A stretch of 34,839 bases of DNA, from contig CAMZLV010000107.1 in assembly GCA_947311835.1 (NCBI GenBank), positions 1 to 34,839 of the forward strand, read 5' to 3'. Of this stretch, positions 14,700 through 22,715 are shown one piece after another. The translations under genes and the position numbers were made by a program. Every line of letters starts with the position of its first letter. Within the stretch, counting starts at the first letter, position 1. The notes below the pieces were generated by a model. It saw only the letters and a program-made list of their open reading frames with translations. It was not told where the DNA came from and did not search any database. This DNA comes from an uncultured Lutibacter sp. (lineage in GTDB: Bacteria > Bacteroidota > Bacteroidia > Flavobacteriales > Flavobacteriaceae).

Positions 14700-15611
14700 T
14701 TAAAATAAACGCTCAATAATTACCGCTTTATCTATCAAAATTAAACTAAAAACTCCTAAAATGATAATTACTTTTAAAAGGTTATGAAGTAATAAATAAT
14801 GCTTTTGTTTGTTGCTTTTCCAAAGGAAAATTATGAAAAACAGTAAGAAAAAAATGACAGCATAGAAATAGTATTTCATCAAACCAGTTTCAGGAGAATC
14901 TAAAATGCCAGAAATAACCATATACGTAAATATCGTTAGTATGGTCGCTAAAATTTTAGTGACTTTCTCTCCGTATTTTACAGTTATTGTTTGGTTATTT
15001 TGAACTATATTTCCTTTTACTTTTTCGAGGTCTTTTATCAATTCTCGTATCAATAATAAAAAGAAAACAAAAACGGCATGAACTAATATTATATTTGCGT
15101 AATTTTTATAGTAAATAAAGATGGCAAAAAATGGTGAAATTGTTAAAATGGTTGCTAATAGCCATCCTATAATCGGATATTTTTGAAGTTTGTGCGAATA
15201 AAACCATATCCAAAAAATATAAACCGCAAAAAATAATGCAGCTCGCCAAGAAACTAAATATGCAATAAAAGTCCCGATAAAATTGAGTGTAAAATAAAGG
15301 TTTAATCGTGTTTGTTGACTTATATAATTGTTGAGTTTTGTTTTTAATGGTTCGTTAATTAAATCTTTGTCTGTATCGTAAAAATTATTGATAATATATC
15401 CTGCGGAAACAACACATACTGATGCCAAAACGATAAAAAATAGACTTTTATCTAACAGAACATATGCTAATGATTTCTTTGGTGAAAAAACAAAAATTGC
15501 GGCTAAATATTGCGCCAAAACCAACATTAAAACATTGTAGCCTCTTACTACGGAAAACAGACTAAGTATTTTAAATAACAGTTGTCTTTTTTTTTGTTTT
15601 TTTACTGTCAT
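14700..15611 (-). CDS. UbiA-family prenyltransferase, geranylgeranylglycerol-phosphate type
   Basis: This 303-residue integral membrane protein has eight or nine helices and the two Asp-rich motifs of the UbiA superfamily: NNFYDTDKDLINEP near residue 85 and RELIKDLEKVKGN near 190. These bind Mg2+ and the prenyl diphosphate. Flavobacterial members of this branch are usually annotated as geranylgeranylglycerol-phosphate geranylgeranyltransferase, an enzyme of archaeal-type ether lipid synthesis. An aromatic acceptor (menaquinone type) is the alternative. It sits 69 nt downstream of mevalonate kinase, which fits its use of isoprenoid diphosphates. Superfamily firm, acceptor uncertain. Confidence 0.85.
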   Translation of the reverse strand: MTVKKQKKRQLLFKILSLFSVVRGYNVLMLVLAQYLAAIFVFSPKKSLAYVLLDKSLFFIVLASVCVVSAGYIINNFYDTDKDLINEPLKTKLNNYISQQTRLNLYFTLNFIGTFIAYLVSWRAALFFAVYIFWIWFYSHKLQKYPIIGWLLATILTISPFFAIFIYYKNYANIILVHAVFVFFLLLIRELIKDLEKVKGNIVQNNQTITVKYGEKVTKILATILTIFTYMVISGILDSPETGLMKYYFYAVIFFLLFFIIFLWKSNKQKHYLLLHNLLKVIIILGVFSLILIDKAVIIERLF

Positions 15612-15680
15612 AAAGCGTATAATATAATTTAGATGTACACAAAATTTGTATTCGTAAAAATATGACAGTTTTTTGGTTTG

Positions 15681-16607
15681 TTAAAATCTATAAACCAATT
15701 CTAATTTATATTGCTTTAAAAGTTCTTTTGCTTTTTCATAATCTTCAGTAAAGCCAAGAATATAGCCTCCTCCACCTGAACCGCAAAGTTTTAAATAATA
15801 CGCATTTGTATCAATTCCGTTTTGCCAAAGTGTATGAAATGGTTTTGGAATCATTGGTTTAAAATTAGACAAAACTACTTTTGACAATTGTTTTACATTA
15901 CCAAAAAGAGAGGTTACATTACCATGTAAAAAATCATCTATACAAGCGTCTGTATATTTGGCAAAATCTTGGTTTAACATCTTTCTAAAACCTTCGTTTT
16001 TCATTTTATTCATAAAGATATTGACCATTGGTGCTGTTTCTCCAACAATTTCAGAATCTAACAAGAAAACTGCTCCTTTTCCTTCTTTTTGTGAAGGAAT
16101 TCCTGTTGGCTCAACATTGTCTTTTGAATTGATTAAAATTGGCAAACTCAAATACGAGTTTAATGGATCTAAACCTGAACTATTTCCATGAAAAAACGAT
16201 TCCATCAAAGAGAATATTTGTTTTAATTTTAACAATTTATCTCTTGTCAAGTTTTCTAGAACTGTTATCTTATCGTATGCATATTTATCATAAATAGATG
16301 CTACTAATGCACCTGAACTTCCAACTCCATACCCTTGTGGAATACTTGAATCAAAGTACATTCCTTTATCTATATCGTGTTTGAAGTCGTTTAGCCTAAA
16401 CTGAACTAATTCTGTTTTTAAACTTACTAAATAGTTATAAAATTTAACTAAATTTTCATTTGATTTGATTGCTATTTCCGAAGGATTTTCTGAAATTTTT
16501 AAAGCGCCTTGATAAGAGTTGTATGGTATTGCCAATCCTTTTGAATCTTTGATAATTCCATACTCACCAAAGAGTAAAATTTTAGCGTAAAAAAGTGGTC
16601 CTTTCAT
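15681..16607 (-). CDS. mvk: Mevalonate kinase (GHMP family)
   Basis: This enzyme phosphorylates mevalonate with ATP, the first kinase step of the mevalonate pathway. I use the ATG at 16607 (MKGPLFYAKILLFGEYG, 308 residues), since the ORF track starts seven codons earlier at TTG. Motifs are the GHMP start FGEYG, the ATP-binding PQGYGVGSSGALVAS near residue 92, HGNSSGLDPLNSYLS near 140, and the C-terminal CGSGGGGYILGF. All blocks are intact. It follows mvaD closely (23 nt by this start) and precedes UbiA, forming an isoprenoid operon. Confidence 0.92.
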   Translation of the reverse strand: MKGPLFYAKILLFGEYGIIKDSKGLAIPYNSYQGALKISENPSEIAIKSNENLVKFYNYLVSLKTELVQFRLNDFKHDIDKGMYFDSSIPQGYGVGSSGALVASIYDKYAYDKITVLENLTRDKLLKLKQIFSLMESFFHGNSSGLDPLNSYLSLPILINSKDNVEPTGIPSQKEGKGAVFLLDSEIVGETAPMVNIFMNKMKNEGFRKMLNQDFAKYTDACIDDFLHGNVTSLFGNVKQLSKVVLSNFKPMIPKPFHTLWQNGIDTNAYYLKLCGSGGGGYILGFTEDYEKAKELLKQYKLELVYRF

Positions 16608-16630
16608 ATTGTTTAAGTTCTTTTCCAAAA

Positions 16631-17713
16631 TTAGTTTTTGAGCTTTGCTCCAAATCCTATTCTATCACAAATATAGTGATTATTTTGACAATATTTTATT
16701 AATTGTGTGACAACAAAATTATTAACTTGTTCTTTTTCATTTTCTGGATATAGTAAATGTACATTAGCGCCTGCATCTAAAGTAAAGCACAAATTTAAGT
16801 TTGTTTCTTTTCTAAATTCCCAAATTTTATTGATGATTTTGAGTGTATTCGGTTTCATTAAAATAAAATAAGGGTTTGAGGTCATCATCATTGCATGCAA
16901 CGTTAAAGCCTCACTTTCAACCAAATTAGCAAATGCTTTTAAATCGCCATTTTGTAATATTTCTTTTATTTTTACTATATTCTCTTCTGCTTGTTTAAAC
17001 CGTTGTTGTGCAAAAGGATGGTTATACATCAACTGATGTCCTACTGTGCTACTCACCTGTTTTTCGCCTTCATCAACTAATAAAATTGTATCGTGATAAT
17101 TCTTGAAATTTTGATGAATTGTATATGGAAATTCTATTCCATACAAATTTGAACTTTCTGAAATTTCTTTATTATTTCCCCAAACAACAACGCTTCCTTT
17201 GACACTTCTACATGCGCTACCTGAACCCAATCGTGCTAAAAAAGATGCTTTTTTATAAAAATAATCATCATCTATTTTGGTATTTAGTGAGCGTTCTAAA
17301 CTCATCACGCACAATGCCAAAGCACTCATTCCACTTGCTGATGAAGCAATTCCACTACTATGTGGAAATGAGTTTCTTGAGGTTATTATAAAATCATATG
17401 ATGATAAATACGGACAATATTTTTCTATTCGCTCAAAGAATATTGCTATTTTTGGTTTAAAGTCGTCTTTCTTTACTCCTTCAAAATAAACTTCAAAACT
17501 TCCTATTTGGTTTTTCTTTTTTGTAAATTCTAGTGTTGTTAAGGTAAAACACGCATCTAAAGTGAAACTAATAGAAGTGTTTTCAGGAATTTGCTGTGCT
17601 TTTTTTCCCCAATATTTTACTAAAGCGATATTACTTGGTGTTTTCCACGTAAATTTACCTTCTTTTAAATTTGCTATTTCTAAACTGTTTGAAATAAAAT
17701 CTTTTTCTGTCAA
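16631..17713 (-). CDS. mvaD: Diphosphomevalonate decarboxylase
   Basis: This is a 360-residue GHMP-fold enzyme that converts mevalonate diphosphate to isopentenyl diphosphate. Visible blocks are TPSNIALVKYWGK near residue 25, the ATP loop SFPHSSGIASSASGMSALAL near 115, RLGSGSACRSVKGSVVVWG near 155 and TLDAGANVHLLYP near 315, with the catalytic aspartate. No in-frame ATG fits the family N-terminus. An in-frame stop lies five codons before the TTG at 17713, so TTG is probably the true start. A -7 box TATCTTTG (17738-17731) lies 17 nt before it. It heads the unit mvaD-mvk-UbiA. Confidence 0.93.
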   Translation of the reverse strand: MTEKDFISNSLEIANLKEGKFTWKTPSNIALVKYWGKKAQQIPENTSISFTLDACFTLTTLEFTKKKNQIGSFEVYFEGVKKDDFKPKIAIFFERIEKYCPYLSSYDFIITSRNSFPHSSGIASSASGMSALALCVMSLERSLNTKIDDDYFYKKASFLARLGSGSACRSVKGSVVVWGNNKEISESSNLYGIEFPYTIHQNFKNYHDTILLVDEGEKQVSSTVGHQLMYNHPFAQQRFKQAEENIVKIKEILQNGDLKAFANLVESEALTLHAMMMTSNPYFILMKPNTLKIINKIWEFRKETNLNLCFTLDAGANVHLLYPENEKEQVNNFVVTQLIKYCQNNHYICDRIGFGAKLKN

Positions 17714-17730
17714 AGTTTCGTTATTTTATG

Positions 17731-17750
17731 CAAAGATAGTATTAGTTTTG
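17731..17750. promoter_or_regulatory. Back-to-back divergent -7 boxes
   Basis: On the minus strand TATCTTTG (17738-17731) faces mvaD; on the plus strand TAGTTTTG (17743-17750) faces the small gene at 17789. Both match TAnnTTTG fully and are only 4 nt apart, so the two promoters must share one compact region. No clear -33 boxes at ideal spacing were found. Confidence 0.5.
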
Positions 17751-17788
17751 TCAACTAAAAAATAACAGTTTTGAGCAGAAAAATTAAA

Positions 17789-18004
17789 ATGATTTGGGAC
17801 TTTAGAGGCCCTGACGCTGAGAGAACAGCGCAGCATCATTGCATTCACTTAAAAGAATATGCTGCAATTGAAAAATTACATTTTTACGAAATTGATACGC
17901 TTCAAGCTACGCAAACGCATCATATCGCATTTATGATTGTAGATGAAGTGAACGTACCTCAATTGCGAAAAGTTTTAAAACCGCACAGAGGTCAATTGGC
18001 TTAA
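17789..18004 (+). CDS. Conserved-looking 71-residue protein of unknown function
   Basis: I chose the ATG at 17789 (MIWDFRGPDAERTAQHH) over the TTG at 17771 of the ORF track because the family I recall begins with MIWDFRGPDA and the extra residues would run into the promoter. It is a soluble, His-rich protein (HHCIHLKEY, TQTHHIAF, KPHRGQL) of ferredoxin-like size, without transmembrane segment or known catalytic motif. Similar 70-residue proteins occur in other flavobacteria as hypotheticals. It is divergent from mvaD and its stop is only 6 nt from the stop of the convergent lipoprotein gene. Function unknown. Confidence 0.7.
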   Translation: MIWDFRGPDAERTAQHHCIHLKEYAAIEKLHFYEIDTLQATQTHHIAFMIVDEVNVPQLRKVLKPHRGQLA

Positions 18005-18010
18005 TAATTG

Positions 18011-19027
18011 TTAGATTGTAAGTGATTCGTACGCCACAAGTGCTGTGTGTAAATAGATTTTTACCTCTACTAAATCGCCATATTTTTTTCGTGCGCGTTC
18101 ATAATTTCCCCAAGTTCCGTCATTATTTTGATTTTTTAACAAATATGTTACGGCATTATCCAACGCTAAATCATTTATATTTAACATCTTCATACAAGTT
18201 ACAAGTTCTGCTAATATGTCTCTATTGTTTTTTAATTGATATATTTTTGCGAGTTTAGGTAATACATCGTAAAAATAATTTAAATCTTCCATTCCAAACT
18301 TTGTTTGTGTGCTTTTTGCACCATATTCAAAGGCTATAAAAACAAAATGAGTTAATTCATATACTTGACTTAAAGTATATTGATTTGCTGCTAATTTATT
18401 ATTCAAAACTCCTTTATAATTTTGAGTATCGCTTATTATTGCAGGTTTCCTTAATTTAAAATAATTATAATAATTTTCAAAGGCACATTTTTGCCAATCG
18501 CCTCGTTGTTTTAAATGATTATCTATTCTGCTTTTAACCTTTTTAAGTTCTGATTTATAATACATTACATCAAAATCTAATTCTTCTAACAAATATAAAA
18601 TACGCAGATACGACATGCTATTTCGCTTAAAACTTCTTGCATCCAAACTAGCTAAATTATGAAAATCTTTGAGCAAGGTATAATCATATACTTTCTGTAA
18701 TTTGCTTTTAATTTGTTGTCGCTCAGCATCGGTTTTTGCTTGATTAAACAGTTTCAAACCGAGTCCTAAATATTCAGAAAAATGCTTTTGCAAAGGGTAA
18801 TTTTTATTTTTTATTTTTTCAATATCAAAATCTAATGCTAAAAACCATTCTGCTGTTCTTTTTTTTGCTTTAGTCAATGTATTCCCTACTCCTACTTTAT
18901 CTTTTGAGTGTTTTATTTGTTGTATAACCTTTTGCTTTGGTTTGGTTTTAACGCTGTTTTCTTTATTCTTAGCGCAAGAAATAAATGCTAAAAATAGGCT
19001 TATACTTATTATCAGTCCTTTTTTCAT
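18011..19027 (-). CDS. Lipoprotein of unknown function with a QW-like C-terminal motif
   Basis: This is a 338-residue lipoprotein (LAFISC, C18) that is largely alpha-helical by composition, rich in Lys, Leu and Tyr. Near the C-terminus it has LLKNQNNDGTWGNY, resembling the QW motif that caps helical repeats in squalene-cyclase/alpha-alpha toroid folds, so an alpha/alpha-barrel domain is possible. No catalytic DxDD or similar motif is seen. Its start overlaps the stop of the flavoprotein gene upstream by 4 nt, indicating coupling. I do not recognise the family and give no function. Confidence 0.7.
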   Translation of the reverse strand: MKKGLIISISLFLAFISCAKNKENSVKTKPKQKVIQQIKHSKDKVGVGNTLTKAKKRTAEWFLALDFDIEKIKNKNYPLQKHFSEYLGLGLKLFNQAKTDAERQQIKSKLQKVYDYTLLKDFHNLASLDARSFKRNSMSYLRILYLLEELDFDVMYYKSELKKVKSRIDNHLKQRGDWQKCAFENYYNYFKLRKPAIISDTQNYKGVLNNKLAANQYTLSQVYELTHFVFIAFEYGAKSTQTKFGMEDLNYFYDVLPKLAKIYQLKNNRDILAELVTCMKMLNINDLALDNAVTYLLKNQNNDGTWGNYERARKKYGDLVEVKIYLHTALVAYESLTI

Positions 19028-20247
19028 GTGTACGTATATTTATTTGACATTACCATTCCAGCAATATATCCTCCAGTCCATGCATTTTGGAAGTTAAAAC
19101 CGCCTGTAACAGCATCAATATTAAGAATCTCACCTGCAAAAAACAAGTTTTTATGTAGTTTACTTTCAAATCGTTTAAAATCTATTTCTTTTAAACAAAC
19201 ACCTCCTGCCGTAACAAATTCTTCTTTAAAAGTAGTTTTTCCATTAGCATTATAAAGCCCTTTTGTCAATTGGTTTGCTAACTCTTGTAATTGCTTATTA
19301 CTCACATCTGACCAACGTTCGGTTGATGAAATATTACTAACTAATACCAAGCGTTCCCATAATCTTTTAGGAATATCAGCAAATAAAGATTTTAAAACAA
19401 TTTGTTTTTTATTCAGTTGTTTTTTTGCCGATTTTAAGGTTTCAAATACTTTTTCGGTTGATTTTGACAACCAATTTACCTCAACATTATATTGGTAGTT
19501 TTTGGCTGCTAATACACACGCTCCAAAGGCTGATAATTTTAAAACTGCAGGACCACTCATTCCCCAATGTGTGATTAATAAAGGTCCTGATGATGTTAAT
19601 TTTGTTTTTGCAATTTTAACCGTTGCATTTGGCACAGAAATTCCGAGTAAATCTTTTAACCTTTTATCATTAATATTAAACGTAAACAATGATGGAACTG
19701 GCGCTATAATTGAATGACCTAATTTTTCAACCAAACTCCATATTTTCGGATTAGAACCAGTCGCAATCAAGAGTTTATCTGCAATAAAAACGCCTTCACT
19801 TGTAGTGATTTCAAATTGTTCTTCATTCTTTTTTACCGATTCTACATTTTGATTAAATATTACTTTTACACCTGCATTTTCAGCACTTTTGGTCAAACAA
19901 TCAATAATACTTTGTGATGAATTTGACTCAGGAAAAACACGATTGTCATCTTCAATTTTTAGCGGAACACCTCTGCTTTCAAACCATTCCATAGTATCTC
20001 CTGTCATAAACTGATGAAAAGGACCAAGTAGTTCTTTGTTTCCTCTTGGATAAAATTCAACCAAATCTCTTGGCACAAAACAAGCATGTGTTACATTACA
20101 ACGTCCTCCTCCTGAAATTTTAACTTTCTGCAATACATTTTTTCCCTTTTCAAGGATAATTACTTCTGCCTTTGGATTGTTTTCTGCTGCAGTAATTGCC
20201 GCAAAAAATCCTGCTGCTCCTCCTCCTATTATTACTATTTTGCTCAT
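19024..20247 (-). CDS. BaiN/HI0933-type FAD-dependent oxidoreductase
   Basis: This 407-residue flavoprotein has an N-terminal FAD-binding Rossmann motif (IIGGGAAGFFAAI), then KVKISGGGRCNVTHA, the family hallmark near residue 42. It also has LLIATGS near 165 and the C-terminal GEILNIDAVTGGFNFQNAWTGGY, closing the FAD site. Members are annotated as NAD(P)/FAD-dependent oxidoreductase or aminoacetone oxidase-like; the true substrate is unknown in most bacteria. It overlaps the downstream lipoprotein gene by 4 nt. The long palindrome at 20265-20299 separates it from the GHMP kinase gene. Confidence 0.92.
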   Translation of the reverse strand: MSKIVIIGGGAAGFFAAITAAENNPKAEVIILEKGKNVLQKVKISGGGRCNVTHACFVPRDLVEFYPRGNKELLGPFHQFMTGDTMEWFESRGVPLKIEDDNRVFPESNSSQSIIDCLTKSAENAGVKVIFNQNVESVKKNEEQFEITTSEGVFIADKLLIATGSNPKIWSLVEKLGHSIIAPVPSLFTFNINDKRLKDLLGISVPNATVKIAKTKLTSSGPLLITHWGMSGPAVLKLSAFGACVLAAKNYQYNVEVNWLSKSTEKVFETLKSAKKQLNKKQIVLKSLFADIPKRLWERLVLVSNISSTERWSDVSNKQLQELANQLTKGLYNANGKTTFKEEFVTAGGVCLKEIDFKRFESKLHKNLFFAGEILNIDAVTGGFNFQNAWTGGYIAGMVMSNKYTYT

Positions 20248-20264
20248 TTTTAATTTTGTTTTCT

Positions 20265-20299
20265 AAGACCTCACAGGTTTTTAAAACCTGTGAGGTCTT
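20265..20299. repeat. 35-nt near-perfect palindrome, likely interspersed repeat
   Basis: AAGACCTCACAGGTTTT, one central T, then AAAACCTGTGAGGTCTT form a perfect 17-bp inverted repeat. A T run follows on the plus strand, where no gene would need a terminator. I recall near-identical GACCTCACAGG...CCTGTGAGGTC palindromes scattered between genes in Bacteroidota genomes, which makes a repeat family more likely than a gene-specific terminator. Confidence 0.7.
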
Positions 20300-20301
20300 T
20301 T

Positions 20302-21231
20302 TTATAAAACCATTTTTTTATAAGAAATTACAGTTTCAAACCCTTTCTCTTTAAAATATTTTGGCGTATCATCATTTCCTGTTACTAAAATAAAATCGCC
20401 TCCCCAAGCGCCCAAACTCTTTGTTTGTCCGAAATAATCATTGAAAATTAATTCTTGAATTGGTTTCGTTTTAATTACTTTTGATATAATTTGCTCGTGC
20501 TCTTTCATTAATTTTTCAAAATCGATTAAAGAATTACATTGAATCATTTGATCAGTAATCATTGCTATTTCTTTAATTTCAGATGATTTATTAACTGTAA
20601 ACTCTTTATATCTTTTTATTCCGCTTTTACTATTTTGTTTTACATTTAAATGCACAAAATAGAGTTGATTCTTGAATTTTGGGTTAAAATCTACTTGCGA
20701 AACAATTGGTTTATTATTCTCCAATTGATACGTTATTGGCGTATTATTTTGCGCACAAGCAATATCATATCCGCTACCTCCAAAAGATACGTTTAATAAC
20801 ATAAACGCGTCAATATTTGCCCAAGTAGCGATATTATTTATCAAAGTTGATGAAGTCCCTAATCCCCAATTCCTAGGAAAAGTCAGATTTGTTGTAATTT
20901 TAAATCCACAATCAGAATTTAAAAAATTTGGATTTAATTTTTTGGCTTCTCGTAGTATTTTTTGAAGTGTTTGCGCTATTGATTCCTCTTTTTTATCGTT
21001 TTCAGAATAAAATGTTTCGTTAATTATTCTTAAATCTGACAAACGGAATTCAGTTTGAAACCAACACAATTGATGATTATCAAAACTTTGCCAAAGTAAA
21101 CTTGGCTCCTTATTTTTTTCAACTACCAAATCTTGACCAAACTTAGTTGGTATCGCTAATGATTTAGCACCATCAAGAACTAAATATTCTCCTGTGATTA
21201 GTAGTTTTCCGTTGCTGAAATAGTTATTCAA
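20302..21231 (-). CDS. GYDIA-family GHMP kinase, probable phosphomevalonate kinase
   Basis: This 309-residue GHMP kinase has the opening GKLLITGEYLVLDG, the ATP loop FPRNWGLGTSSTLIN near residue 112, and the family-naming block GGSGYDIACA near 150. The C-terminal GAWGGDFILVTG replaces the usual GxGxGG. Flavobacteria that make isopentenyl diphosphate by the mevalonate route need a phosphomevalonate kinase. This GYDIA protein, next to HMG-CoA reductase, is the best candidate in the window. The role is inferred from the pathway gap. It is 115 nt from mvaA, with repeats in between. Confidence 0.88.
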   Translation of the reverse strand: MNNYFSNGKLLITGEYLVLDGAKSLAIPTKFGQDLVVEKNKEPSLLWQSFDNHQLCWFQTEFRLSDLRIINETFYSENDKKEESIAQTLQKILREAKKLNPNFLNSDCGFKITTNLTFPRNWGLGTSSTLINNIATWANIDAFMLLNVSFGGSGYDIACAQNNTPITYQLENNKPIVSQVDFNPKFKNQLYFVHLNVKQNSKSGIKRYKEFTVNKSSEIKEIAMITDQMIQCNSLIDFEKLMKEHEQIISKVIKTKPIQELIFNDYFGQTKSLGAWGGDFILVTGNDDTPKYFKEKGFETVISYKKMVL

Positions 21232-21248
21232 ATTTACTTTTATTCTAG

Positions 21249-21339
21249 TGTATACTTGTTATACAAACCTCTCGACTGCGCTCGAGGAGACACTTTATTG
21301 ATTTATTTTCTTTTCATCCTCTCGACTGAGGTCAAGGAT
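21249..21339. repeat. Small hairpin and two related CCTCTCGACTG repeats between mvaA and the GHMP kinase
   Basis: TGTATA-CTTGT-TATACA (21249-21265) is a short inverted repeat. Next to it CCTCTCGACTGCGCTCGAGG (21268-21287, with inner CTCGA...TCGAG) and a decayed second copy CCTCTCGACTGAGGTCAAGG (21318-21337) are 50 nt apart. They look like dispersed intergenic repeats of the kind found in flavobacterial genomes. No coding sequence is present in the gap. Confidence 0.5.
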
Positions 21340-21346
21340 ATAATTA

Positions 21347-22618
21347 CTATTTTTTCAATTCATTATACGCTTCAACAACTGCACTATGTGATACTTGTTT
21401 GTCAGCAAAATAATTCATCAAATATTCTTTTTCACTTGCTGTTGCACCTAATTGTTTTATGATATTTGACAAGTGCATTTTCATATGTCCATGCTGTATT
21501 CCTGTAGTTGTTAAGGCTCTTAATGCTGCGAAATTTTGTGCCAATCCTGCAACTGCAACTAGCATCATCAATTCTTTTGCTGATGGATTTTGAAGCATTT
21601 GTAAAGAAAGTTTTGCTAATGGATGTAAGGCTGTTAAACCGCCAACAGTTCCAAGTGCTAAAGGTATTTCTATCCAAAATTTAAAAACGCCATCTTTAAT
21701 TTCACAATTGGTCAAACTCTTATACTTTCCGCTTTTAGAAGCAAATGCATGCGCACCAGATTCTACGGCTCTAAAATCATTTCCTGTCGCTAAAACCACA
21801 GCGTCAATTCCGTTCATAATTCCTTTGTTATGCGTAACTGCTCGATGCGGTTCTACATTAGCAATTTGTACTGCTTGCTTGAATTTTTGGGCGTACATTT
21901 CGGCATTTTCTGCATACAATTCTTCTACTTTACATGATACTTCTGCTCTTACCAAACATTCAGGAACATAGTTAGACAAGATACTCATTACTACTTGGAT
22001 ATCATCCTTTTTAAATTCGTTTGCAATAGCCTCTAAACACGAGTTAATGAAGTTCGCTCCCATTGAGTCTTGCGTATCAAAGGTAACGTGTAATTGATAG
22101 TAATTTTCTAAATCTGTAGTTTTATTTCGAAGTTCTATATCTAAAATTCCTCCTCCACGCTTTCGCATATTTTTGGTTATCGATTCGGTAACTTTATATA
22201 AATCTTCTTTTTTATTGCTAAAATAAGTTTCTAAATCTTTAAAATTACCATCATACATAAAATGTACTTGTCCTATTTTTTTTGTCGAAATTACAGTTGC
22301 TTTAAAACCTCCACGAGTACTCCAAAACTTAGCAACCAATGACGCTGCAGCAACAACCGAACTTTCTTCAACTACCATCGGAACAATATAGTCTTTGCCA
22401 TTTATCACAAAATTTGGTGCTACTCCATACGGCAAATAATAATTTGTAATGGTGTTTTCAATAAAATCATCGTGTAGTTCTTGTAATTTTTGATTGGTAT
22501 TCCAATATTGTTTTAAAGTAGTTCTAACATTATCATCATCAGAAAAAAAAGCGCTTACAATCCAATCTATTTTTGCTTCTTTTGATAATTTCGAAAATCC
22601 AGAAATTTGTTTTTGCAT
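21347..22618 (-). CDS. mvaA: HMG-CoA reductase, class II (degradative-type)
   Basis: This 423-residue soluble enzyme reduces HMG-CoA to mevalonate, the entry of the mevalonate pathway. I use the ATG at 22618 (MQKQISGFSKLS); the ORF track begins at TTG eight codons before. Landmarks are VPMVVEESSVVAAAS with the catalytic Glu, DSMGANFINS (cofactor loop), THNKGIMNGIDAV with the catalytic Lys, ATGNDFR with the Asp, and GHMKMHLSN with the histidine. The absence of membrane helices and the class II layout match bacterial enzymes, which serve biosynthesis here despite the 'degradative' family name. It is divergent from the DPP IV gene and precedes the GHMP kinase. Confidence 0.95.
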   Translation of the reverse strand: MQKQISGFSKLSKEAKIDWIVSAFFSDDDNVRTTLKQYWNTNQKLQELHDDFIENTITNYYLPYGVAPNFVINGKDYIVPMVVEESSVVAAASLVAKFWSTRGGFKATVISTKKIGQVHFMYDGNFKDLETYFSNKKEDLYKVTESITKNMRKRGGGILDIELRNKTTDLENYYQLHVTFDTQDSMGANFINSCLEAIANEFKKDDIQVVMSILSNYVPECLVRAEVSCKVEELYAENAEMYAQKFKQAVQIANVEPHRAVTHNKGIMNGIDAVVLATGNDFRAVESGAHAFASKSGKYKSLTNCEIKDGVFKFWIEIPLALGTVGGLTALHPLAKLSLQMLQNPSAKELMMLVAVAGLAQNFAALRALTTTGIQHGHMKMHLSNIIKQLGATASEKEYLMNYFADKQVSHSAVVEAYNELKK

Positions 22619-22715
22619 GGGTTCTATAATTTTAAAGCACAAATTTAGTCTTTTTAATATTTTTAACAGATTTTATCTCAAAAATTCCGTAAACTTGGGG
22701 TTTAAAATCAAATAC

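Noticed and set aside
17771-17788. TTG start of the small plus-strand gene
   Set aside because: Six extra residues begin within the likely leader next to the -7 box; ATG 17789 fits the family N-terminus as I recall it.
21432-21677. 81-residue minus-strand ORF inside mvaA
   Set aside because: Same strand, different frame within HMG-CoA reductase; the active-site residues belong to the mvaA frame.
22494-22715. N-terminal extension of the DPP IV ORF in the track
   Set aside because: It overlaps mvaA antisense, has no signal peptide, and the ATG at 22716 gives a perfect lipoprotein signal.
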